This document shows, piece after piece, positions 13,701 through 26,382 of a stretch of 64,000 bases of DNA. The stretch is from assembly GCF_963576545.1 (NCBI RefSeq), contig NC_083651.1, forward strand, positions 13,499,886 to 13,563,885, in the 5' to 3' direction. This DNA comes from Limanda limanda (lineage: Eukaryota; Chordata; Actinopteri; Pleuronectiformes; Pleuronectidae). Below the pieces are notes generated by a model. That model saw only the letters and a list, made by a program, of their open reading frames with translations, was not told the origin of the DNA and did not search any database. Both the position numbers and the translations under genes were made by a program. Numbering within the stretch: position 1 is the first letter of the stretch; each line of letters begins with the position of its first letter.

Positions 13701-15351
13701 AAACCTGTACACAAGGCAAACGAGATTTGCGAGAACACAGTGAACTTGACCTTTGAGCAGTTCTTCCTTGAGACACCTGAATGTTTTAAGTTTAAAGGAA
13801 TTCCCTGGAGGAATTTCATGAGATATCACCTTCACAAGAATGGAAAAGACGGATGAACAGACAAGCCTCCAGCCACTTGCTGACGCAGACACTTAGGTGT
13901 GAAAATGTTTTCTAATAAAACTGTTGTAAAATGTTTTAAAAACTGATTTAAATTGGGCAATAAAAGAATTTACCAACCATAAAACTGTTTAATTTCTAAG
14001 ACACTACATAAAAGCCAATTACTACTCTGAATTTCTCCATTGTAGTTGAATGGAGGGAAGGAAGCAAAGTAGAAAAGAACAAATGAAGGAAGGAAAAGTT
14101 GGTGTAGAAAGGGGATGTAAGAGAGGAAGTGTTACAGAATGATTTAAGAAAGGAGGAAAGGGATAAAACAAAGAGAATGAATGAACCCGAGGAAAGAAAG
14201 AAGAGAGGAAGGAACCTAGATAAGAAGGATATGAAGTAGGATATAAAGGAAACAAGGATTGGAAAAGAAGGGGCCAGGAAGGAGAATTGCAGCACATAAA
14301 CACTAAATATCGCTTCCTAACTCCCACATCAGGCCTCAGACTCTTCGGTGGATTGGGTCCCACTGCTCTGCGACCCTGCTCAAATATTTTTCTTGGACAC
14401 ATTTCTCTTGGACTCATTTCCTGAGGATCTGCATCCGAAGCCCCGAGGGAGAAACAGAGAATCAGCTCCCCTGGATGGGTAGGGGCAATAAGGGGTTAGG
14501 GTAAAGCACTGAGAGGGTCCTCAACTGGAAGCCCCTGAGGAGGAATCAGGCAGACCAAATAAACATGTGCAGATGATGTTTAGATATCTATTAGAGTGTG
14601 TTTAGATCTCCTGGCTGTGGTCAGGGAGGTCAACTTTCTGGATGGAAGAAAATGTCCTGCTTCTAAAAATCCTAGATGGTGAGTCCGTACAGGCAACAGG
14701 TGGTACAGGAAGTTATGAAAAACTGTCTCTGTTGCCATGGAAACAAACCTCAAGGCCTTATTCTTTTGAAACATCACTTGAACTTATTCTCAGCTGCACA
14801 ATGACAAAGTCCTCTGACTCATCTGCTTAAAATGGCTCACAGAGAAAGAAATGGAGATGAAGAACGGGGATAAAAGCAGATGACGTTCAGACAAAGTGAT
14901 TTGTTTGTCCCCTCGCTTTGTTTCTCCTGGAGATCTTTGTTTAAACGCTCACCGCACAGTGGTTTGTCCCAGTTTACATCAGCATTAATGTGTTTAGGCT
15001 CTGAAGTCATTTCTGCATGCACGTGTTGTTTCCTACCGAGCACGTGCAGACGTATGTGCCAGAGATCCGATGGTATTTTGGACCAGAGCGTGGGGGCCTG
15101 ATAATGACCAGTGGTTAGACTGATGTGTGTGTGAGAGAGAGAGAGAGAGTGTGTGTGTCTTGAGGGTGTGTGTTGAGGATCTGGACTCGAGGGGGGATCC
15201 CAGGCTGAGAACAGAACAGCTTGCACCTCCAGCTATCCCACAGGTCTCGGGGGTCCGACACCTGTGCTATTGCCTCATGGCGGAGGAACGAGGCGTCTCA
15301 TGTCTGTGGTCCAAGCACATGTGTGTGTCTAAACAGGTCACAGCTGCAGCT

Positions 15352-15383
<32 letters not shown>

Positions 15384-18300
15384 ATAAAGAGCAAGACGTG
15401 CCTCAAGATCCCAAACGAGGTGTCGCCCTCACCTCAGAGACCAGCCACCTGTGAGCTCGGGTCGGGTGTCGGCGTGAGTCTGAGCGTATGTCTGTGTGTA
15501 ATGAGCTCCATCATGGGCGTGCGGCCTCTAATATAATCCCACTGTTACATTTATCACTGCGTTATAATGACATTACACTTTCCATACAGTGGATCGCCCA
15601 GAGCGCTGTGTGTCTTTGTGTTTATAAAGGCCCACAGAGGAAAACTCCATTTCCTAAACAAACTGTTCTCGGACATTGAACATCACACCCCAGGGCACAG
15701 AAATATGTGCAGTAAAAGATATATGGTGTGAAACTGTTTGAGCGGACGCAGCAATGGGCAGAGGTGAGAATGTTGTGTTTTTGTATTTTACATTAGGATT
15801 TGTTAGTTTGACCCAAAGATGGTTTCACTGATCAAAATGACCTTGAAAACATTATGATCACTAATTGTCAGCAAATAGAACAATAATAACTTTAGTGGTG
15901 AAATAGTTCATATCCCGAGTTTTTAGCAGGTAATCAATCTTGCAGCCCATTGGCTATATTGTCTGATGTAGAATAGCCTTTGAGGGCAACGTCCAGTATT
16001 TTGGGGCTTCTGGTGTTGACAGCAGATTTACACTCTCTAGAAACTGATACTTTTATCGCACAAGTCCCAAAACAGTAACTGTGATTTTAGGTCCAGAAAA
16101 CCATTTGGCTAATCTGTATTAACAAATATCTGAAAAGGCAGATAAGTGATGCATTTCAGTTAATGTGGTCTGCCTCTTTTAGTCTCCACATAAACAGTTT
16201 ATCAGTTGTTTCCAGGAGACTGGTAAAAAATACCCTGAACTCATCAGCTTGAAATGCTCCTGATCTCAACCAAATCCCATGGTCGCCCATTCATTTGTTG
16301 TTTCTATATTTATGTCTCGATCGACACTGTTAACCCTGCAGCGATGTAGTTTACATTCATGACTTAAATGACAAACTTGCCAACATTGCTCTTTACAACC
16401 TTTTCTTTTATAAATGGTTTTTAAAAATAATAAAACAACACACAGCAATGGGGAAAACCGATGTTTGGAAAGTGAGAGTGAAATACCCAGCTGTGACATT
16501 GGTGCTCCTTGCCATGGACTTCAGCCAGTCACATTAGTGTCAGGGATACCCATAATCCTCAAGGTCTGTTTCTGCACCCTCTAACCCATCCAGCTGGCCC
16601 CGGCCCATGGTCCAATTTTTGCCTATCTGGAAGACATTTTTCCACATGGCGATGCAGCACCCACTGTCCCTCCAGCTGCAATACACATTCCTTGATCGCT
16701 TGCAAGGGAGCAAATCAGGGCAAAGGTCCAAGCATGTGTATGGTTTACTGAGCAAATGAATGAGTTGATTATCTAGAGTACATAAATTACATCAAGTTGG
16801 TATTCCTAATTTGAGTAAGCAGCAGATGGTGTCAGTTGGGGATGGTGTTTTACCAAATTTCGTCTCTGCTCCTGAGAAAACACTTCTGCACTGGAAACAT
16901 GTCTTCCATATAAGTGGAATAAAAATGGGAGGATTTAAAGGAGATCTAATTGTTTCCTCTGCAGCCGGCCCCCCCGATGTAGATTTCACAACGAGGCCTG
17001 ATGGGGAACACATGCCGTTGCTGTGGTGACCCAAAGCTCTGGTCACATTTTTCCCACTCTAAGGATCGTCTTTGTGGAGCAGAACATTTCCTGAGAGCAG
17101 CTTACAAATCAAATCCGAACGTCCCAGAGGAGGAACAGCGTGAACACCTTATTTACCCAATTTTCCTATTGTGAGAATACAGATGAGACACATATGATGG
17201 ATATGGAAAACATGGTGTTTGTGTTTGACCTGATGAAACGGTTCCAGCTTGTTTCTTTAAAGGGTGTTATCAGCCATATTTCTCTGTGACCAAAATGTGA
17301 CAAAGTGTGGTTAAGTTCAGAGAGCCATGGGGCAACAATGTAACCAGCATGTGGCAGAGAGAAAATTTGCCCTCACGCCATGTTCTCTGCCTGACGTTAA
17401 CAGTCAGGCTGCAGATGATAACAACAAGGCAAGTGTCTACGGCCAAAATACACACAAGGTCGACTGAAGAACTTGGTTGTCATCATCAGTTGTCCTGCTG
17501 TCAGATAGACAACATGATGATGACAGTGTCAAAGGGACCAAATGGCATTCTGGGATATCTAATGAAATAATCATAATCAAGATTTCCTCTTGTTTTCACT
17601 CTCATTGTCGAATAGATTCAATTCTCTTTAAGAGGACGACTTAAGATGTTTTTAAACAAATACCTAGTATAATTTCAAGTGTCAAGTATAAAATACACAC
17701 CGTGTGGCGCAGGAGGAAGAGCGGTTTGAGGTTCGATGCCTGTCTCATTCCAAATGTCCATGGACAGGGTAATGAAGCCCAGAGCTTGGTTCCACAGCAC
17801 ATCAACACAGAGGCTGTATTACTCCTGAATGTTTTTTTTTATTTAATAAAACATGTAACCCCAACAAAAGCTTTTGTTGGCTAATAAAATGCCTCCCTGG
17901 CCTTTGAAATATCACATATAACTGGATTACATTACTACGTTAAGCTTATCAGCCAGACATGCTGACATTTGTAGATTATGTTTCAGCAGACGAAGAGGAT
18001 GTAACCCAGTCGTCTTTGGTCTTGTGCCGACTGAATGAAAAGATGCAAACCCTCAAACTGTTGAGTAACACTTCTGTTACAGAGCCACACAATCCAAGAA
18101 ATCCAAAACTTGACAGACCTGCTATTCCTAGCTAACTTTGCCAAGCTACGATTATTTGAGAAAATGATTAATATTCTGAAGCACTTTACAATTACTTCAT
18201 CTTTAGTTAGAGCACATTACTTTTGTGTGCATGTTACCCAGTGTTTGTGTGTGTGTGTGTGTGTGTGTGTTCCAATCGTGTATTTTAAAAGAGATGCTCT

Positions 18301-21300
18301 TTTGTCCACACCAACAATAGTCCTCTTGTTCCCAAACCGCAACCATCGTCTTAAAATGTGAGAGCGAGCCATTTAAATAGGCTCTTAAAGTCAGACCACA
18401 GATGGGTGCCGGACGGAGGGTCAAACCACACTTTCACTGTTATGGAAAAAAAGAGTGAGGGATGGAGTAAAGAATTTCTTTCTAATCGAGGCAGATGAAA
18501 ATGTCAGTGGAGAAATATGATGTGATCTTAGCATTCAGTTTTCTGAGTAAAGCGAAGCTGCACTGTAGAGTAAGTTTGATAGTTTGTTGACTTTTAAGCA
18601 AGGTTTCTTTCTCACATAAGAAACAGAAATTGTAAACTGAAATAATCAAAACCTTTATGCTGGTTGAAAATGTGGAAATGTTACTGCCTGTGATGAAATA
18701 ACAGCAAATTATCACCTACTCTGCAGATCTATCCTCTGTGAATTGTGGTTTTTCATCATGTTTCTCTCCTCTCACTATTTTCACTCATGTTGTCTCCAGA
18801 TGCAGTCGGCAGCTGTTTTCAGCAAAAACCAACTCGATAAACTCCAACACAGCCCCAATCGGCAGCCAGACAGATTCTGTGGCTGGTTGATGGAGCATTT
18901 AACAGCTGAAGAGCCAGATATTTTTCTCAGGAACTGGTGGATACCAAAGCAGAGCTAAAAGGAACGGGTTCAGAAACATGACTCAGAATAAATGTTAATG
19001 TTACTGTGTGTCAGCTGGATGTGTGAATACATATAACTGCTTGTGAACAGATTCTCCAAACAACTTTACGATACTTAAATGGTAGATATATTGATTATTT
19101 TTGCATGAGGTAACAGTTTATCAATCTTGTAAAAATCGTGAAATTGTTTAAAACCTAATTTTAAAGCGACACTATGCAACTTTACAGAGCAACAGTGCCC
19201 TATGCAGCCATTTGAAGTGGTTTTCATGTAAAAAGACAAGAGTCTATGAATGTGTTGAGACCTCTAAGTATTTTTAATCGATCTAGAGTTCAGCATCACT
19301 CTTGAACTTGCTGGACCTGATTCTGTCCATTCAAGCTGTTACTATTGGTCAGTTGAACACTTCTCACAGGAGATCGGACCTGCTCAGCAAAGTTACAGAG
19401 CGGAAATGAAAGTGGCACCATTCTCTCTTATCCAGGTCAGTGTGTAATTCAAGGGGAAAAAGTTGCATAGTGTTGCTTTTGCTTGCTGTTTTTAGAACAA
19501 TTTTAACTCTTCAAAAGTTCTTTGCACCGTTGTCCAAAATTTATTTTTGGGATTATGGTGCTTATTATTTCTTTGCTCATTGATCTGTGTGTTCAGTAAG
19601 CAGATAGTTCTGAGAAGTGAAGCCAAACAAACCACATGAGGAATGTGTGAGGTGTGAACATTTAACAGGCTATTAAAGACTTTCACCCAAGCTTGACTTT
19701 TCTGTCTTTAACCATAACTTTTAACAGGTTCACACAGTGGCTGAGACCTCTTTAAAACCTCTGACCTGTAGCAACAGCCACCAATGATGCTTCTCTCCAT
19801 CTTGTGTGTGTTACTGTATATCATCATCACTGGGCTGCGTTAACACACACAAACAGCTGCTGAGAGTCTGTTTGTCTAAGCTCCTCTCCAGACATATCCT
19901 ACTGCTCCACAGCTTTAATTTTCACACAGGACAAAGCCAGCTCATGATCCCTGCTGAATTCCTCTTTCCAACAACCTAATGAAAGACAATCCTTCTGGCT
20001 GAGAGCTTTAGTGAAAGCAGCAGGGTTGTAACCTCCCACCCTCCCGTACACTCACACTCAGGTGCACCATCTTTTTTTATTCTAAAGTTTTACTCCACAG
20101 TTGGTAGTTGTTCCTTGACAGACCCAGTCAAGGTCGGGGTCAGGGTGGAGCTCAGGTTTGCATGTTTTGAGATGAGGGACTTATAGCTGTCATTATAAAT
20201 CATTTATCACTGACATGTGAAGCTACAACAAGCCCCTAATGCAAACTGACATGCCATGATATGGAACAAATCAGATCAAAAACATATCAGTCCTCCTCTG
20301 CTGTCAGACTCAAACGCTCTATATGAGGAGATGAACCATGACTGGCCGCTGACGGAGAGGCCGCTTTAATCAGAGGAGCGCAACCTGATTTAAGGTCAAG
20401 AGTTATAGAGAGTTTATTTAATACACACAGTTGGGCACATTGAGACAGTTTCCAGAGGGTAAGGAGGGGCCATGATGTCGGTTTCACATGCATATCACTA
20501 CTGTCAGTTGAGAAACTCACCAGGGACAAACGGAAAATTCCTGCTTTTCCACGGACTCTTGCAGTGGAACTTTCCTGTTTAAAATGGACTGTTTACTTGA
20601 CCTGTGGTGATGCTGGTTGCAGCTTTCTTTTTGAAACTGTATAAGTGGCCTGCAGTAATTGAGCTGGGGCGAGTAATGACTGATTGCAGGACTCATCTGC
20701 TGAAACTGCACCACCACCGCACAAAGAGCTGTTAGCTACGTGTTTATTCAAAAGTTGAGTAAAGCTTCCGAGCACTGGTCACCTATTTATTCAAATTGTA
20801 TTAATATTGAACGTATCGTGTGTACAAATCACACTTAACTCAACATTTCCTTGGGCACTTAACCATACACATTTTAAGTCTGAAGCCGATAAGATGATCT
20901 GTTTTTTAGCTATATGAGACACATACAAACAGATGGAGAGATTTATGGAAATATTCGATGGATGTCACATATTTGCGAGTTTTAGGATTTGCTTTGAAAA
21001 GGTTTAATACATGGAGGGGTTGTAAAATGTTCTCACTGGGAAGAGGTCAAGGTCGTGCAAGCACAGTAAAAACTAAAAAAAAACACAGATACAGAGTTTA
21101 CATCCTTCAGTGCAAACACCATATATTCAACTCTTTGATCTCTTTGATGAACGTACGGCATTCCGCTCTGTGCCGCTATCCTGTCCTTGAGCAGACAGGA
21201 AAGTACATTACATTACAGTCATGGGTACTGGATTCAGAATGTAGGTATGTCTGGCTTGTTTTTCATGGAACAAGGAAATCTTTGCCATTTATGGCTTCGG

Positions 21301-24300
21301 CCAAACACAGACGATCTTGTTCCCACAAAAACAGGGACTGTCTATATTAAAAAAAGATCAGTGGAGCGTCATTGTGTTCGGCTTCCTGAGACGTGTGTCA
21401 CTTCCTGCTCTTCATCAGCTGTCGCAGCTTTTCCCAGGGTGGAAAAGACCAGCATATCTCCATCTGCACAGTGTCTGCGATGGTGATTAAAATCGTCACT
21501 TTCGCACACACATCCACATTATCTTTCTCCCCCGAACACATCATCTGTCTCTCAATGCGTTGCTATCTCTGCATGTCCAATCTGTGGGACAGTGAGCTCA
21601 TGCGGGTGGACGCTTCTGTTCGTTTATCCAAAAGTTTCTATTTCTCAGTACGACCCGGGCGCCACTCCCCGTTTCTGAGAACAGACGACAGAGAGACTCG
21701 CGGCAACAAAAGACAGCATTGATCTCCTAAACATGTTTTCTGGTGAGGACGTGGGGAAGCTTGTGTTCAGTTTCTCGTGCTCTCATTGATTTTTCATGCT
21801 TAAGTCGGCTATTTTTACAGCACCTGAGATCATCCTCTCTATATTTGACCGCTCTGCAGTTTCTTCGTAAAGGAGCCAACACTATTGTGCGATTGCAACT
21901 CTGCCCTTTCCCTTCAGCTATAAATGGCACTTTTGTGAAATATGCTTCAGATGCTTTGTATGCCTAATTGATTTAGTCGTTATTCAATTTCAACTTGATT
22001 GTTCTGCCTTTTTATTTCCAATCTGAGGAGTCCAGTCCACCAATAATGCAGGAGAACAATGAGGACTTTATGAAATATGCTGTTGGCTGCTTGATTTTTT
22101 TTCTGTGCGCCTTCTCTCTCAGGGGCAGTGGGTGGTAGGGCCAGCGAGTCGACTTGCCAAATCTCTGCCCTCCCTCCAAAGCAGAAAACCAGTGGAATTT
22201 ACATATTTAGCCTCCGACAAACAATCCAATTCATTCTTCCTGTCTCTCTCACGCTCTCTCCGTCTGTCTCTGTCATTTGAATCCACTCTAAGTCTCTCTG
22301 TCTGTATCATGATGCCTGTTCTACCACATGAAGTCCAGCATTCATTCACAAAGTACCTTGTGTGACCCTCTGTCCACCGAGACATAATTCATGTTCCTTT
22401 CCATCATGTATTACATTTTCATCTTGCATGTAAAAAACCTCTTTGGCAATAAATTATTTTGTGGCCACTGGGCGGGCAACATGACGAGCCGTAAACACAA
22501 CACTGACATCTTAGCCCCTTTTAAAGTTATAGAGAATAAGTCGTTTATTCACACATCCAGCAGACACAAAGCAACAGTAGCTCATGTTTATTACCCCTTA
22601 AATGAATGGAAGACCAATGTTCATGCAAATTTTTGCCGGTTTTTGGTCTCCATCAACCAAAGAGGGAGATATTTGGCCCTAGAAATGTCAAGTGTCCTTG
22701 ATTCTCAATCCAATACAAGATGAACGTTCACTTGGAGTCATGTTTCTGGCCATATCATGAATGGAAGTCCGATGTTAACGCTCATTTCAAGCCTGTCGGT
22801 GTCCGCCACCCACCAAGGGAAATATCTGGCTCTATGTTCACCAGCGACCCACTAACTTTGTCTATTTGAGCTGTTTACCAAAAACCTGAATGAATTCCAA
22901 ATGAAAAACGATGGCCCTGATTGTCTATTGGCTGTTTGGTACTAAACCGTCTGCGTACAGGAGATTTTCGGGGAAATACTGAGCTCATCACAACAGGAAA
23001 CATCGTTCAAATAGTGGTTTGATTAATTTCAGCTTTTAAAAATACTGATTCCAACTGGACTTCTCCCATTTCCCACTGGTGGACATGCTGGTGATTTTGC
23101 GCCAACAACTGAATCCTACAACCTCACAGAGCAGCCAAACCAAGATGCTGACATGACCACAGCCACCCATTAACAACCATCACCTAATCTCCACAGCTGC
23201 AAGCCCCAGCAGATCCAGGCAGCTGCGAAGGATCAGTTTGATCCGTCCAGGGAGGAGTTTGTCGTCCTGACTCTCCTCTGGGGGGAAGAGATTTGGACGG
23301 ACCGGAGACAGTCAAGAAGCAAGAGAGACGGAGGGATGACCACATCTGTGATAAAAGCCATCTTGGTTTCCATTGCATTAACAAACAAGCACATCTGTTG
23401 GGTAATGCATTTGAGGGGGGGGGGGGGGGGGGGGGGGGGGGTTGGATGCAATGCAATACATCATAAACCACAACTTATGCACATTACACAAAGACAAATG
23501 TATATTTTCTGGATTCTTGGAAAGTCTTATCTATTAGTTAGAAATATAGCAATGTGTAGTGGGAGAGAAATGTGTGTATAATTCATCTTTTCCACAACAG
23601 ATATTTCCAAACCACTTTGGATTGCCTCGCTGTTGAACTGTGCTACATAAATAAACTTGCATTGGATGTGTAGCAAAGTTTTAACTATGACCAGAGTCAT
23701 TTTGTAATTTTAGCTCTTTTTGTCATAGATAAACCACAAGTGATGTCGAGGTCTGACTGCCAAATAAAAAGCTCTTCACTCTCTCCTCACAGTCATTATC
23801 ACTTCTTCACTGAACTATCAAAACTCTTTCCCTCACATCTGGTTAGTGCAGAGAAAGAGGAAGAGAGAGGTGGTTCGCTGCCCCTGTCGTCGGACCTTTG
23901 TGTCCTTCAGATGTGGAATGTGGAACTTCCTCTCTCCGTGCCTCATTGTGGGGTTTCCTGTGCCCATAGCAGGCGTGCAAGTCAAAGGTCAGACTACTGT
24001 AAAGATGATCGGGGGAATTCTTGTTGCGTGCCAAAAGTACAGTTGTTAGACCAATCCCGTATTCACCTCACTATTTTCTTTTAGAGAACGGTTCCCTCAG
24101 GAGCCGTTCTTCTGGTCGGCGAGACATTTCTGAGAGAACATTTCAGTCCTTTACCACACCCCACAGATTCAACTGAGATGTTAATAGTTCCTATGTGCAG
24201 TTTTTTAAAGTGTTAACAGAAACAGAGGAAATAGGTCAAATCTGCGGTGGAACATTTGTCTTTAAAACATACAATAGGTTAAACTAAATGTTCTGTATAT

Positions 24301-26325
24301 ATACACTACATATAAATATGTCACTGTGGTTTTATTCACAGAAGATTAAGTGACTAATGATGACTTTATAATGAAATTCAGTTCTCTTCTTCAGCATGTA
24401 CGTATTTAATATTTATATTTACATAAACATAGTTTATTTGCATATGTTCTATATGCACACAAAGACAAAGGATGTGTATTTGCAACATTTACATGTAAAT
24501 TACCAGGTGTTGTTTTTGAAAACGAACTGTTGGCAGATAAAATCAGCAAATATGAGCTTTTTACAGACATGTCGGCATTGGCATTTATTTTTGCTCATAT
24601 GAAAAAAAAATTGCTGAATGAATGACACTGAAAAGATCTGCATTTATGTTTAAATTGTATGTATAAAATATATGGTATTTCTTTATTTGGAGTTATATAT
24701 ATTTGTTTGTAGTTATTTGTGGTTCTTTCTTTTTCTAATAAGGTTTATGGTTAAACTGTAAACTATCAAGCCTCAAGCTGTCTCCCGAAATCCAAATCAG
24801 TCTGTTTTTAATAAAAACACAAATATGATTAATAACAATTGCTGCCTGATTCTTAAAATAACAAAACTTTAAGTGTGAGGAACCTGAGTCCAGCTATTAG
24901 AACGCTATCACACGATCTCCACAGCACATGTGAGGCCAAAGCAGTTTTATTCATTCAGAACCTCAGTCCCTCACTCAACATTTGCTATCTCTATCGTGTT
25001 TAGTCTACGTCTCTGTCCAATATAAAAACCCTTCGGCATCACGTCCGTCTCTTTTTTCTGTCCGTCATTGCTCTGGCTGATGTGTCTCCCACACTCCACA
25101 CACTCCCTCCACTGGGGCCTCCTCTTTCACTGAGGTTAATGGTTTGAACCTCATCACTTTAGCTGTAGCATTGTCTGATAAGGGTTTCAGAATAATGAGT
25201 CTCGGCAGCAGTCTTCCACGTGGCTGAATGCCCACTTCGGTGTCATAAATTCCCATTACCCAACATGTTTATAGTTCATTGTTGTGATGCTTTGGTTTTC
25301 CACGAAAGGGCCTTGATAAGATATGATGCTTCTATGAGTTGTGTTGGTAACAGAGACAATGCTCCCATGAGGCACAGATCATTACGTTCATTCTGATAAA
25401 GTGGATGTTAAACAACATCCACTTAGTATCAGCTTTAGCCAATCTGGAGTAATAAATGCTATAAATCAAAGCAGCTTGGCTGCTCTCATTGGGTTTAAAG
25501 GATGATCCTTTCAGAGAAATTTGGAAAAAATCTCCATGTTATTGATATTAATACAGTTTTCAGGCGGTTTTAGGAAGCATCATGTGTGATCATGGCCTTT
25601 TTTGGTATATTCCAGAGAGAAAACCAAGAGCTGGTTGACACAGAGGAAGAGAGAAGGAGAGAGAAATAGAGCGGCACGTTTACGATGCTTGTTAGATCAG
25701 TAGTTGGAGTTTAGGACTTACCCTGGCACCCTTCTCTGGGAAACATTTACAATCTCCGCTGCAGTCTCTTCCTCCGCAGGGGCCGCTGTGCTTCTTCCCA
25801 CCCTGTCACACACAAAACACACAACACGGAGGTCAGGGATAGACTATGAGAGGTCAGAGTACAAAGGTCAAACATACTCAAAACTGTAAAGCAGCAAAAC
25901 ATTTTTCTGTCTGCTTCATTTGCATAAACACAAGGGCAGCTATGCATCCATATTGTGTTGCTTGCCTTCCTTTTGATGCATTACATGACTCACAGTGTGG
26001 ATTAAATTGTTGTGTAGGTGTGACCGCCTGTGTTTGTTTACAATGTGGTTTGTGACACGTGCATGCAGTGCTGTTGCACAAGTGTTGATAGTTGTTGCTG
26101 TCCTGTCTGCGCACTTGAGTAAATTGGTCCAGTGTGCAGAGAGGATGTTAGGATGCTTCTCCAGTGACTCATGATGGACATCCAGACATAATGGACAGCC
26201 ATGAAAGTCCTATTCATCAGAGAGGCTGTGTCCCGCCACTGGACGGCCACAATTTGTCTTTGGATGTCTGCATACCAACTCAAACCACCCACTATCACAG
26301 GCTGATCTGTGCTAGAAATGACACG

Positions 26326-26382
<57 letters not shown>

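Larger units (their letters stand above)
8550..25721 (-). other. Intron 3 of the minus-strand collagen gene (17.2 kb)
   Basis: Lies between the 7S cysteine exon and the first pure helix exon. No missing exon is implied. It contains TG/AC arrays, a purine-rich tract (14050-14285), a SINE remnant at 17.7 kb, a MITE at 19.2 kb, a duplicated segment at 22.6-22.8 kb and a 27-base G run. I see no other gene. Confidence 0.85.

Noticed and set aside
13996..14417. Ser/Phe-rich frames on the minus strand
   Set aside because: Caused by the purine-rich tract on the plus strand.
17700..17770. Possible tRNA gene
   Set aside because: Box A and box B-like words are present, but no cloverleaf can be formed. 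It matches the SINE remnant at 36 kb.
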